DNA from: CADEED01 sp963839685 | GTDB taxonomy: Bacteria > Pseudomonadota > Gammaproteobacteria > Steroidobacterales > Steroidobacteraceae | Reading direction: 5' to 3' | DNA length: 64,000 nucleotides | NCBI GenBank assembly: GCA_963839685.1 | Contig: CAWIVS010000010.1 | Location: 1-64,000, forward strand | Shown: piece by piece, positions 17,262 to 24,906 of the stretch | How the letters are laid out: every line of letters starts with the position of its first letter | How positions within the stretch are numbered: the stretch's first letter is position 1 | Notes under the pieces: generated by a model | Told to the model about the DNA's origin: nothing | Database searches by the model: none | The model's input: only the letters and a program-made list of their open reading frames with translations | Made by a program: the position numbers and the translations under genes

Positions 17262-19043
17262 ATGTCTGGCCACGGCGAACTCCCTGAGCTCGATTTCAAA
17301 TTCCTCGACCGGCTCAGGCGACGCAGTCTGTTTCGCGTGGCCACGGCCTACCTCGGTACGGCGTGGTTCGTATTTCATGTTGTGACGGTATTCGGCGAGA
17401 CCTTCGAGCCCCTCCATCACTTCACGCGCACGCTGGCCTTTCTCCTGGCGGCTGGCCTGCCGCTGGTATTGATGATTTCCTGGCTGCGGGATCGCAAGAG
17501 GATTCGCGATCCTGCCGCCAATGCCGCTCAAGGCGCACAGCGGGTGCAGGCTCGCGCCCGTCGGCTCGACGTGTTCATCGCCGTCCTGCTCATTCTCGCG
17601 ATCATTGCGCTGGCAGCGGATCGCTTTGTGTTCCATCGACCTATCGAGCAATCGATGCTCGTATTGCTCGGGCTCATTGTCGTGCTGCTCGTCATGGACC
17701 GCCTGCTCAATCGCGGCAGTGGTGCGCAGATGATCGCGGTCGATGCAACTGCGAACGAGCCGCGGGTCGCGATCCTGCCGTTCGCAGACATGAGTGCGGA
17801 GAAGGATCAGGACTATTTCTGCGAAGGAACCGCGGAGGAGATCATCAACGCCCTGTGTGCAGTCAGCGGCCTGCGGGTCGCCTCGCGTTCCGCATCATTC
17901 CAGTTGAAGAACCGCGCCGTGGACAGTCAGGAAGTGGGCCGCTTGCTGAATGTGCAGTCGTTCCTGGAAGGCAGCGTACGCAAGAGCGGCGACCGATTGC
18001 GGATCACATCGCAACTGATCAATGCCGCGGATGGTTTTCATCTCTGGTCGCAGACTTTCGAGCGCAAGGTGGAAGACATCTTCACCATCCAGGAGGAGAT
18101 CGCGCGACATGTCGTCGCTGCGCTGCGTGTGAAGTTGCTGCCATCCGATGCGTCACGCATCAAGCGTCACGGTACCGGTGACACAGCGGCCTACGATCTG
18201 TACCTGCGCGGCCGGCAGCTCCTGCACAAGGAAAAGGAAGCGGAACAGCGGGCAGCGGTTGAGCTTTTTCGGCGCGCCATTGCGCTCGACCCGACGTTCG
18301 CACACGCGCACGCGGGACTGGCGGACGTGCTCGCCAGGCTCCTGCGGCAACGTCAGGAAATTCAGGGCACGACAGCTGCCGACGCGATCGCAGCGGCCGA
18401 GCGGGCCATCGCTCTCGCGCCCGAACTCGCCGACGCGCATGTCGCGCGCGGCAATGCACTGCAGCTCGTCGCGGACCAGGTCGGCGCTGAGCGCGCGTTC
18501 GAGCGTGCCCTTGCGCTCGACCCGAGGCACTTCGAGGCGCACTACTGGTTCGGGAAGTTCTATGCCGGCCGCGGACACCACGAACAGGCTGCGCAGCAAT
18601 ACGAGGCAGCGTACGAAATCCGGCCGGACGACTATCGGCCGATCACGCTCGCCTTGCAGGAATACCAGGCGCTCAAGGATACGGAACGAGGGAAGAGTGC
18701 ATTGCGTCGGTCCTGGCACGCACTCGAGCGGCATCTCGCGCTCGACCCGCATGATTCCTATGCGGCGGATCACGCTGCGGGTGTGTTGATGCTGCTGGGA
18801 CGGCGCGACGAAGCAAACCGGCTGCTCGAGCGTGCGATCGCACTTAGACCCGATGACTACACCACGCTCTACACCGCGGCGTGCACGCTGTCACTCGGCG
18901 GCGAATATGAACGCGCGCTGGAGTTCCTGGAAAGAGCGATCAGTACGGGCCGAGGCAATCGCGACTGGATTCTCAATGACAACGACCTGGCGCCGCTGCA
19001 CGCCTACCCAAAGTTTCAGCAGATCGTCGCAAGGCTCGCGTGA
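17262..19043 (+). CDS. Membrane TolB-like / TPR protein
   Basis: The 593-residue protein has four predicted membrane helices in its first 150 residues (about 24-45, 55-75, 107-127, 133-150), a TolB-like (FlgO-type) domain at about 165-290 (VAILPFADMSAEKDQDYFCEGTAEE-type segment, SQLINAADGFHLWSQTF), and then six or more TPR repeats to the end (FRRAIALDP, FERALALDP, YEAAYEIRPDD). In relatives this TolB-TPR module is often fused to an adenylate cyclase or a winged-helix domain; neither is present here. It is probably a scaffold or sensor. Ligand and partners are unknown. Confidence 0.85.
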   Translation: MSGHGELPELDFKFLDRLRRRSLFRVATAYLGTAWFVFHVVTVFGETFEPLHHFTRTLAFLLAAGLPLVLMISWLRDRKRIRDPAANAAQGAQRVQARARRLDVFIAVLLILAIIALAADRFVFHRPIEQSMLVLLGLIVVLLVMDRLLNRGSGAQMIAVDATANEPRVAILPFADMSAEKDQDYFCEGTAEEIINALCAVSGLRVASRSASFQLKNRAVDSQEVGRLLNVQSFLEGSVRKSGDRLRITSQLINAADGFHLWSQTFERKVEDIFTIQEEIARHVVAALRVKLLPSDASRIKRHGTGDTAAYDLYLRGRQLLHKEKEAEQRAAVELFRRAIALDPTFAHAHAGLADVLARLLRQRQEIQGTTAADAIAAAERAIALAPELADAHVARGNALQLVADQVGAERAFERALALDPRHFEAHYWFGKFYAGRGHHEQAAQQYEAAYEIRPDDYRPITLALQEYQALKDTERGKSALRRSWHALERHLALDPHDSYAADHAAGVLMLLGRRDEANRLLERAIALRPDDYTTLYTAACTLSLGGEYERALEFLERAISTGRGNRDWILNDNDLAPLHAYPKFQQIVARLA

Positions 19044-19126
19044 GCAATCGCTGAACGCGATGCGTGATTGTCTTGAACATCTCCCGCGAATCACCCGCCC
19101 CATAACATACGGAAGAGTTCAGGCCA

Positions 19127-19870
19127 TCAATTGTGCGCCACGCAGCTTTTCGTATCCTTGCGGAAACCTTCCGCGCATGACCAGTCGTTACCCGAGTAGT
19201 CGACATGTGCATTGGCGGGCAACACCATCGCTACGCAGGCAGATGCGTCGCGACTGAAACCGCGCTCGCAGCGCCAGCCGCTGCCCTGGTTGTCGAGATA
19301 GCCGTTGGCGGGCACGGCCACCGGCACGCAGCTGTTCGCGCCTCGCGCGAAGCCACGCTCACATTCCCACTCGTCGCCGGAATCGCGCAAATATGCGTGT
19401 GCGGGAACTTCCACGCGCGCGCATCTCTCGTCTGCGACGCGAAAGCCGCGCGCGCACGCCCAGCCGCGCCCGTAGGAGGAGGCGACGAAGAATCCATCGG
19501 CGGGCACGATCACTTTTTCGCAACGGCTGTTGGACTCGCGGAAGCCGCGGTCGCAGCGCCAGCCGGCGCCATAGGTAGAGTCGTCGGCGTGCGCGTTCGC
19601 CGGCAACTGAACCGCGGCGCATGTGCGCTCAGTTTTCAGGTAGCCGCGGCTGCATTCCCACTCATTGCCGGCGGAGCCTAGAAACCCGTTTGTCGGAACG
19701 ACAACCGCCACGCACACGTCGCCGGTCTGGCGAAATCCCCGGGCGCAGTCCCAACCGTCGCCGTACTGGCTCGTGACCGAGTTGGCGGGAGGCGGCGCGT
19801 GACGGGTGGCGCCGAATGCGGCGGTGGATGTGATCAACAGGAGCAATGCAAGCGGGCGTGAGATTTTCAT
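19127..19870 (-). CDS. Secreted cysteine-repeat protein, seven tandem repeats
   Basis: From ATG 19870 the protein has 247 residues: a signal peptide (PLALLLLITSTAAFGA, cleavage about residue 20) followed by seven tandem units of 31-34 residues. Each unit has the pattern G-x-x-W-x-C-x-[R/E]-G-[F/Y]-x6-7-C-x3-[V/L]-P and two cysteines, 14 in total; the last unit ends the protein. Even cysteine number and export suggest one disulfide per unit. I do not recognise a characterised family. It could be an extracellular or outer-surface adhesin or a carbohydrate/peptide-binding stalk. No gene for export or anchoring is adjacent. Confidence 0.75.
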   Translation of the reverse strand: MKISRPLALLLLITSTAAFGATRHAPPPANSVTSQYGDGWDCARGFRQTGDVCVAVVVPTNGFLGSAGNEWECSRGYLKTERTCAAVQLPANAHADDSTYGAGWRCDRGFRESNSRCEKVIVPADGFFVASSYGRGWACARGFRVADERCARVEVPAHAYLRDSGDEWECERGFARGANSCVPVAVPANGYLDNQGSGWRCERGFSRDASACVAMVLPANAHVDYSGNDWSCAEGFRKDTKSCVAHN

Positions 19871-20363
19871 GGCACTCAGTGTGAAGCTGGGTTCCGCAGA
19901 CGTCTGTGCGCTGCCGAACAATGCTCAACGCACCTGGCGCAGCAGCTTCGTTGCAGTAGGCCCTGCGCAGGCGCTGCTACACAGCAATGCCGCACCTTCT
20001 GTTCGCTGCCGAACAGAGCGGAGCGCCCTATCGGTGCATGCTGAATGCGCCGAACTTGCCAGCATCAGGACCGAATCCCCGTGGCAACAGAAAAATCGCG
20101 GTTCCATGGGCAACCTGCTGCTGATGACACGCGATCGGGCACCACGTCACGCACTAATATCTGGCGTACATGCTCGGCGGACGCTGCGTGTTCGACAACT
20201 ATTGACAACACGATGCAACTCTACTGCGGCGCGTTGCTACTTCTGCTGGTATGAATATTCACAAGATTTATAGCGTTAACTCGTGTAACTTGAGCGCGTT
20301 TCGTAATTGTCGCGTTGTCTGCTCTTGGTCCTCGCCGCCTTCCGGCGCTTTCTCACGGACCAA
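19871..20363. other. Long intergenic region, relatively AT-rich at its right end
   Basis: About 490 bases separate the divergent cysteine-repeat and RRM genes. Open frames here have no credible coding pattern. The interval holds an 8-base-arm inverted repeat at 19998-20017 and, at 20150-20300, sequence clearly richer in A and T than the rest, including TTGACA at 20202-20207. A long untranslated leader for the RRM gene is possible, as seen for other cold-inducible RNA-binding genes. Confidence 0.4.
19998..20017. repeat. Perfect inverted repeat with 8-base arms
   Basis: The arms TCTGTTCG and CGAACAGA flank the four bases CTGC. Twelve bases of it, CGCTGCCGAACA, recur as a direct copy at 19909-19920, close to the start of the cysteine-repeat gene. 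This may be a regulator binding site upstream of that gene or a short hairpin. Confidence 0.5.
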
Positions 20364-20726
20364 ATGTCGCCACCTCGGAAAAGTGCGCGACCCGTAAGCA
20401 TTCCCGCCCATTCTTTCATTCCCACCCGCGAGTACCCTGAAGTGACCAAACTCTATGTTGGCAATTTGCCTTTTTCCGCGACCGAAGAAACCGTGCGAAC
20501 CGCGTTTGCGGCTCACGGCACCGTCGACTCGGTTGCTATCGTGATGGACCGGGCCACCGGTCAGCCACGTGGTTTCGGATTCGTCGAAATGTCGAACGCT
20601 GATGCATCGCGCGCCATGCAGGCGCTGAATGGCATGGACTTCGGTGGCCGCCCACTGAAAGTCAACGAGGCGCAGGAGCGCGAACGATCAGGCGGCGGTG
20701 GTGCCCGGGGCGCGCGACGCTATTGA
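20364..20726 (+). CDS. RRM-type RNA-binding protein
   Basis: The protein contains one RNA recognition motif with RNP2 LYVGNLPF and RNP1 RGFGFVEM, followed by a short Gly/Arg tail (SGGGGARGARRY). This is the small cold-inducible RNA-binding family found in cyanobacteria and proteobacteria. Homologs start directly before RNP2, so GTG 20442 (94 residues) may be the true start; ATG 20364 gives a 26-residue extension without known function. Neither start has a strong ribosome site. The protein probably binds structured or single-stranded RNA at low temperature. Confidence 0.82.
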   Translation: MSPPRKSARPVSIPAHSFIPTREYPEVTKLYVGNLPFSATEETVRTAFAAHGTVDSVAIVMDRATGQPRGFGFVEMSNADASRAMQALNGMDFGGRPLKVNEAQERERSGGGGARGARRY

Positions 20727-20768
20727 AAATCGGCTGCCATGGCCGACCTGGCTGAACGGGAGCGAGCC

Positions 20769-20903
20769 ATGACAACCCTGATGATAGGAGCGCTGGTCGG
20801 ATTGTCTGGCTACCTCGGCATGCGGCTGTTTGCCGTGATCAGCGAGAACTCGGCCTTGCGAGCCAACGTTGCGTTGCTGAAGCGGCGACTCGCCCAGCGT
20901 TGA
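20769..20903 (+). CDS. Small single-pass membrane protein, 44 residues
   Basis: An ATG at 20769 with ribosome site GGGAGCGAG upstream opens a 44-residue frame. The first 25 residues form one hydrophobic helix (MTTLMIGALVGLSGYLGMRL), followed by a short amphipathic, basic tail (ALLKRRLAQR). An in-frame ATG at 20739 would add ten residues. It follows the RRM gene by about 40 bases on the same strand. No function is known; size and topology are those of small inner-membrane regulators. Coding status rests on the ribosome site and the clean helix. Confidence 0.5.
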   Translation: MTTLMIGALVGLSGYLGMRLFAVISENSALRANVALLKRRLAQR

Positions 20904-21018
20904 TCGGATCCCTGCGGCAGGCGGCCGCCAGCGGCGGATTTTCATTTCCGCCCATTCGTTTGCGCTTGTGCGTACTCGTATCTGACGGGGCGTTCGTCCA
21001 ACACCCCGAGGATCGACC

Positions 21019-23336
21019 ATGACCCCACCGCTCCGAATCGCGTTCATCGGAAACTCGCTGCCGCGTCGCTGTGGAATCGCCACCTTTACCAGCGATCTGC
21101 AGCAGGCGGTCGCGGCCTCCCGTCCCGGTACGGAAACCACGATCGTCGCGATGAACGATCGCGGTCAGTCGTATGCCTATCCGCCGGTCGTCCGGATGCA
21201 GATCCAGGATGAGAAGCTGGAAGACTACGTTCGGGCCGCTGATGAGTTGAATGCCGGGAAGTTCGACGCCGTCTCCCTGCAGCATGAGTTCGGCATCTTT
21301 GGCGGCGAGGCCGGCGCTAACCTGCTGACGCTGCTGTCGCGACTGAACATGCCGATCGTCACCACACTTCACACGGTGCTGTCTGATCCTTCGCCGATGC
21401 AGCGGCGTGTGCTCAATGACATCGTTGCCTTGTCTTCGAAAGTCATCGTCATGGCCGAAAAAGGCCGGGAGCTGCTGCGCTCCACTTACGCCGTACCCGC
21501 GGAAAAGATCGAAGTCATTCCGCATGGAATTCCCGACGCACCCTACGCGGATCCCGACGCGGCGAAATCAAGCCTGGGCTTCGCCGGCAAGTCGACGATC
21601 CTGACGTTCGGCCTGCTCTCCAAGAACAAAGGCATCGAAGTCATGATCGATGCCATGCCAGGAGATCCTGGCCAGGAAGCCTGATGCCGTTTACGTCGTG
21701 CTCGGCGCGACCCATCCCAACCTGGTGCGCGATCAGGGCGAAGCGTATCGCGAGAGCCTGGTCGCGCGAGTGCGCGAGCGCGGCATCGAAAAGCATGTCG
21801 TGTTCCTGGATCGCTTCGTCGACAAGCCTACGCTGCTCGATTTCATCTCGATGTGCGATGTGTACGTCACGCCCTATCTCAACGAGAGCCAGATGACATC
21901 CGGGACGCTGGCCTACAGCTTCGGCATGGGAAAGGCCGTGGTTTCGACGCCGTACTGGCACGCGCAGGAATTGCTGGCAGATGGGCGCGGAGTGCTGGTT
22001 CCATTCAATGACGTCGCAGGCATTGGCACGGAAATCGCCGGTCTGCTGACGGACGACCTGCGGCGCGAGCGAATGCGGAAGCGAGCCTACGCGAGCAGTC
22101 GTTCCATGACCTGGGAGCGGACCGCCTCGAGTTATGCCGCAGTGTTCGAGAATGTCCGTCGCGGAGTCGCCGCTGAGGCCTTCGCGGTGCGGAACGAACT
22201 CAGTGCCGCTGATCACCAATCCGCCGCCACGGGTAGCGCTCGATCATTTCGAGCTCATGTGCGATGACACCGGACTGTTCCAGCATGCAATCCATTCCGT
22301 GCCCGATCGCCTGCACGGCTATTGCGTCGACGACAACGCTCGCGCCCTGCTGGTGGCCAGCGCGCTCAACGCGCCGGGCGAACAACCCATGTCCGAAGCT
22401 CTGTGCGTCCGTTTCGCAGCTTTCATTCAGCATGCGTGGAATGGAGACCGCAAACGGTTTCGCAATTTCATGAGCTTCGACCGACGCTGGCTCGAAGACA
22501 TCGGCTCCGAGGACAGTCATGGACGTTCTCTCTGGGCGCTGGGGGAATGCGCGCGCAGCGATCCAAACCCCGTCCCGCCGGCGATGGGCGAGCGCGCTGT
22601 TTCTCGAAGCGCTGCCGTCTGCCGAGGCGTTCGTCTCACCCCGTGCGTGGTCTTTCACGCTGCTCGGACTGGATGCCTACATCAGCGCCGCTGGCGTCGA
22701 GTCCCTATGATATCGAATCTGCGTCATCAGCTGGCGGAGCAGCTTGGTTTCGAGCCTGAGATCGGTGGAGACGCGCGGACTGGGTGTGGTTCGAGAAGAG
22801 CCTCGCGTACGAAAACGCGAGAATGCCGCAGGCGCTGATCGTCACCGGCATCGCCACCAGCGACCCTGCTCTGCGTGGCTGCCGGGCTGCGATCGTTGCG
22901 TTGGCTCATGACGCTGCAAACGACGCCGACTGGCTGCTTTCGGCCCGTCGGTTCGCAGAGTTTCGGTGAAGAGTTGCGCCTGCCGCGGCCGTTCGATCAG
23001 CAACCGCTGGAAGCCACCGCGACCATTTCAGCGTGCCGCGCGGCCTGGCGCGCCGATTCCGATCCGAGGTGGAGAGCCGACGCCTTGCGGGCATTCAGCT
23101 GGTTTCTCGGCCGAAACGATCTTTCGATTCCTCTCGTGGATGTCGAATCCGGCAGTTGCAGTGATGGGCTTCATCCCGATCGCGCCAACGAGAATCGCGG
23201 CGCCGAGTCCGTCGTTTCCTGGCTTCTGGCGCTCATCGAAATTCGTGAGCTGTACCGCGTCGGCAACCCTGCAATGAAGCCGAAAGCGGTCCGTGAATCG
23301 CGCTTCGATGCGCCAAACACAACAACGACGCACTGA
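21019..23336 (+). pseudogene. GT4 glycosyltransferase with long C-terminal domain, multiply frameshifted
   Basis: Read across frames, this is one gene of about 770 codons: an N-terminal GT4 glycosyltransferase (RIAFIGNSLPRRCGIATFTS, VVLGATHPNLVR, SFGMGKAVVSTPYWHAQELL) and an alpha-helical C-terminal domain (LDHFELMCDDTGLFQHA, YCVDDNARALLVA) common in GT partners of GH130. As read, the frame breaks near 21661 (extra G), 22205, 22570, 22705, 22772 and 22885. Conservation on both sides of every break is high and no stop codon occurs inside the reconstructed frame, so sequencing error is more likely than decay. It ends ten bases before the GH130 start. Role: probably mannan-type or other polysaccharide synthesis. 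Confidence 0.7.
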
Positions 23337-23346
23337 GAGGAAGGCC

Positions 23347-24642
23347 TTGTCGAAAACCCCGTTTCTCAACCGGCAGGCTCTCTATCTGAGGCCCGATCCG
23401 TCACGTGTGGTGGTGCGTCCTTTCAAACCAGCGACGGAGCCACGCGACTTCAATCCCACCGACAAGACCCGGGCAAACCATATCGTCGACAGGGTCCTGT
23501 CGCTCGATGCGGAGTCGGTGGCCATGCATCTTGCGGAAGTGCTCGAGAATTTCCAGGGGCGTCATCGCAATCTGCTCGACACATTCGAGGCGCGCGCCGT
23601 CGAAATGGAAGAGGCCCTGGTCGAGCACGTGAGCTTCACCAAGGAACAGCGCCGGCTGGTCGGCGCCTATTTTCTGCATGAATACTCTTTCGAGGCGGCG
23701 GCGCTGTTCAATCCGAGCATCGTGGCGCATCCGGACCAGGCTGGCGCACCCGCGGGCGGTATGCGCTTCGTCCTGAGCCTGCGTGCGGTGGGCGAGGGCC
23801 ACGTGTCGTCCCTGAATTTCAGGTCGGGTTCAATCGGAGCAGACGGCGAAGTGAGCATAGAGCCGACCGTGCGACTGGCCGCGGTCCCGAAAGTGGACAA
23901 GCGCACGCCGAACGAGGATGGCGAAACCCTGGAGTTGAGTTTCAGTTCAGAACAGCACATCAGCGAACGGGTGATATTTCCAGTCACCGCATCGCAGTCG
24001 AATGGAATCGAAGATGCGCGCTTCGTGGAGTTCGCGGGCCCGCAGCGAACCTACTACGCGACGTACACCGCCTACAGCGGCAAGGCCATCCGCTCGGAAC
24101 TGCTGGAGACGCAGGACTTCCTCTCGTTCCGCATGTCCCCGTTGCGCGGGGCGGCGGCGCAGAACAAGGGTATGGCGCTCTTTCCACGCAAGCTGAATGG
24201 CCAGTACGCCATGATCGGCCGCCAGGATAACGAAAACCTCTACCTCATCTATTCTGATGACCTCTATTGCTGGGAAGGCGGCCGCGCCATTCTCAAGCCG
24301 CAATTTCCCTGGGAGTTCGTGCAGATCGGCAATTGCGGTTCGCCGATCGAACTCGACGAGGGATGGTTGCTCCTGACGCACGGCGTCGGGCCGGTGCGCC
24401 GATATTCGATCGGCGCGGTTCTGCTCGACAAGGCGGATCCCTCAAAAGTGCTCGCGCGCTCGCGCGAGCCACTGGTACGACCGGACGCCACCGAGCGCGA
24501 AGGTTATGTGCCCAACGTGGTGTACACCTGCGGCGCGCTCCGGCATCGCGACCTGATCGTTCTCCCGTACGCCGTCTCGGACACTTTCTCCAACTTCGCC
24601 ACGATAAAGATCGCCTCGTTGCTGGCGAATCTGCAGGGCTGA
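23347..24642 (+). CDS. Glycoside hydrolase family 130 protein (mannoside phosphorylase-like)
   Basis: The 431-residue protein begins at TTG 23347, which has the ribosome site AGGAAGG just upstream and gives the usual N-terminus (FLNRQALYLRPDPSRVVVRPF). GH130 five-bladed propeller segments are visible: NPSIVAHPDQ, GIEDARFVEF, KGMALFPRKLNGQYAMIGRQD and VPNVVYTCGA. GH130 members are beta-mannoside phosphorylases or hydrolases. Coupling to a GT4 gene is a recurring arrangement in proteobacteria and argues for making or trimming a mannose-containing glycan rather than dietary mannan use. It is cytosolic; no signal peptide is present. Confidence 0.87.
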   Translation: MSKTPFLNRQALYLRPDPSRVVVRPFKPATEPRDFNPTDKTRANHIVDRVLSLDAESVAMHLAEVLENFQGRHRNLLDTFEARAVEMEEALVEHVSFTKEQRRLVGAYFLHEYSFEAAALFNPSIVAHPDQAGAPAGGMRFVLSLRAVGEGHVSSLNFRSGSIGADGEVSIEPTVRLAAVPKVDKRTPNEDGETLELSFSSEQHISERVIFPVTASQSNGIEDARFVEFAGPQRTYYATYTAYSGKAIRSELLETQDFLSFRMSPLRGAAAQNKGMALFPRKLNGQYAMIGRQDNENLYLIYSDDLYCWEGGRAILKPQFPWEFVQIGNCGSPIELDEGWLLLTHGVGPVRRYSIGAVLLDKADPSKVLARSREPLVRPDATEREGYVPNVVYTCGALRHRDLIVLPYAVSDTFSNFATIKIASLLANLQG

Positions 24643-24731
24643 CGTCCGCACGACAGGCGGTCACTCTGTGACTTGCGCGCCACATGATGCGCGACGCGAC
24701 TTTGCCCGGCTCCGCTGTAGGCAACACGTGA

Positions 24732-24760
24732 TTGACACACTCATTCGGCCCCCGTAGGTT
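24732..24760 (+). promoter_or_regulatory. Putative promoter of the TonB receptor-halogenase-GH43 operon
   Basis: A perfect -35 element TTGACA at 24732-24737 is followed after 17 bases by TAGGTT at 24755-24760 as -10. This lies about 147 bases before the receptor start, leaving a long leader. The receptor ATG has the ribosome site AGGGGA. Confidence 0.45.
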
Positions 24761-24761
24761 T

Positions 24762-24775
24762 CACACGACAGTGTG
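24762..24775. promoter_or_regulatory. Inverted repeat, possible operator
   Basis: CACAC-GACA-GTGTG lies immediately downstream of the putative -10 element, where the transcript would start. A repressor bound here would block the receptor operon. No regulator gene is adjacent, so the binding protein is unknown. Confidence 0.35.
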
Positions 24776-24906
24776 GGATGGTTCCATTCCCAGTGATTCG
24801 AGGGCTGCAAATCACCTTGTAGCGTTTCAGCCGCAAAGATCCGGATTCCGGTCAGGTGCCATGAACCTGCGATTTACCGAGCCGATCTGACTTTGAGGGG
24901 ATAACG

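Noticed and set aside
19999..20016. LexA/SOS box
   Set aside because: CTGT and ACAG are present but with 10, not 8, bases between them, and no SOS gene is adjacent.
19806..20273. A 155-codon plus-strand frame over the cysteine-repeat gene start and the following intergenic region
   Set aside because: No ribosome site, no conserved pattern, and composition unlike the genes.
20911..20945. Intrinsic terminator after the small membrane gene
   Set aside because: The GCCGC-GCGGC arms leave too small a loop and the T-rich run is interrupted.
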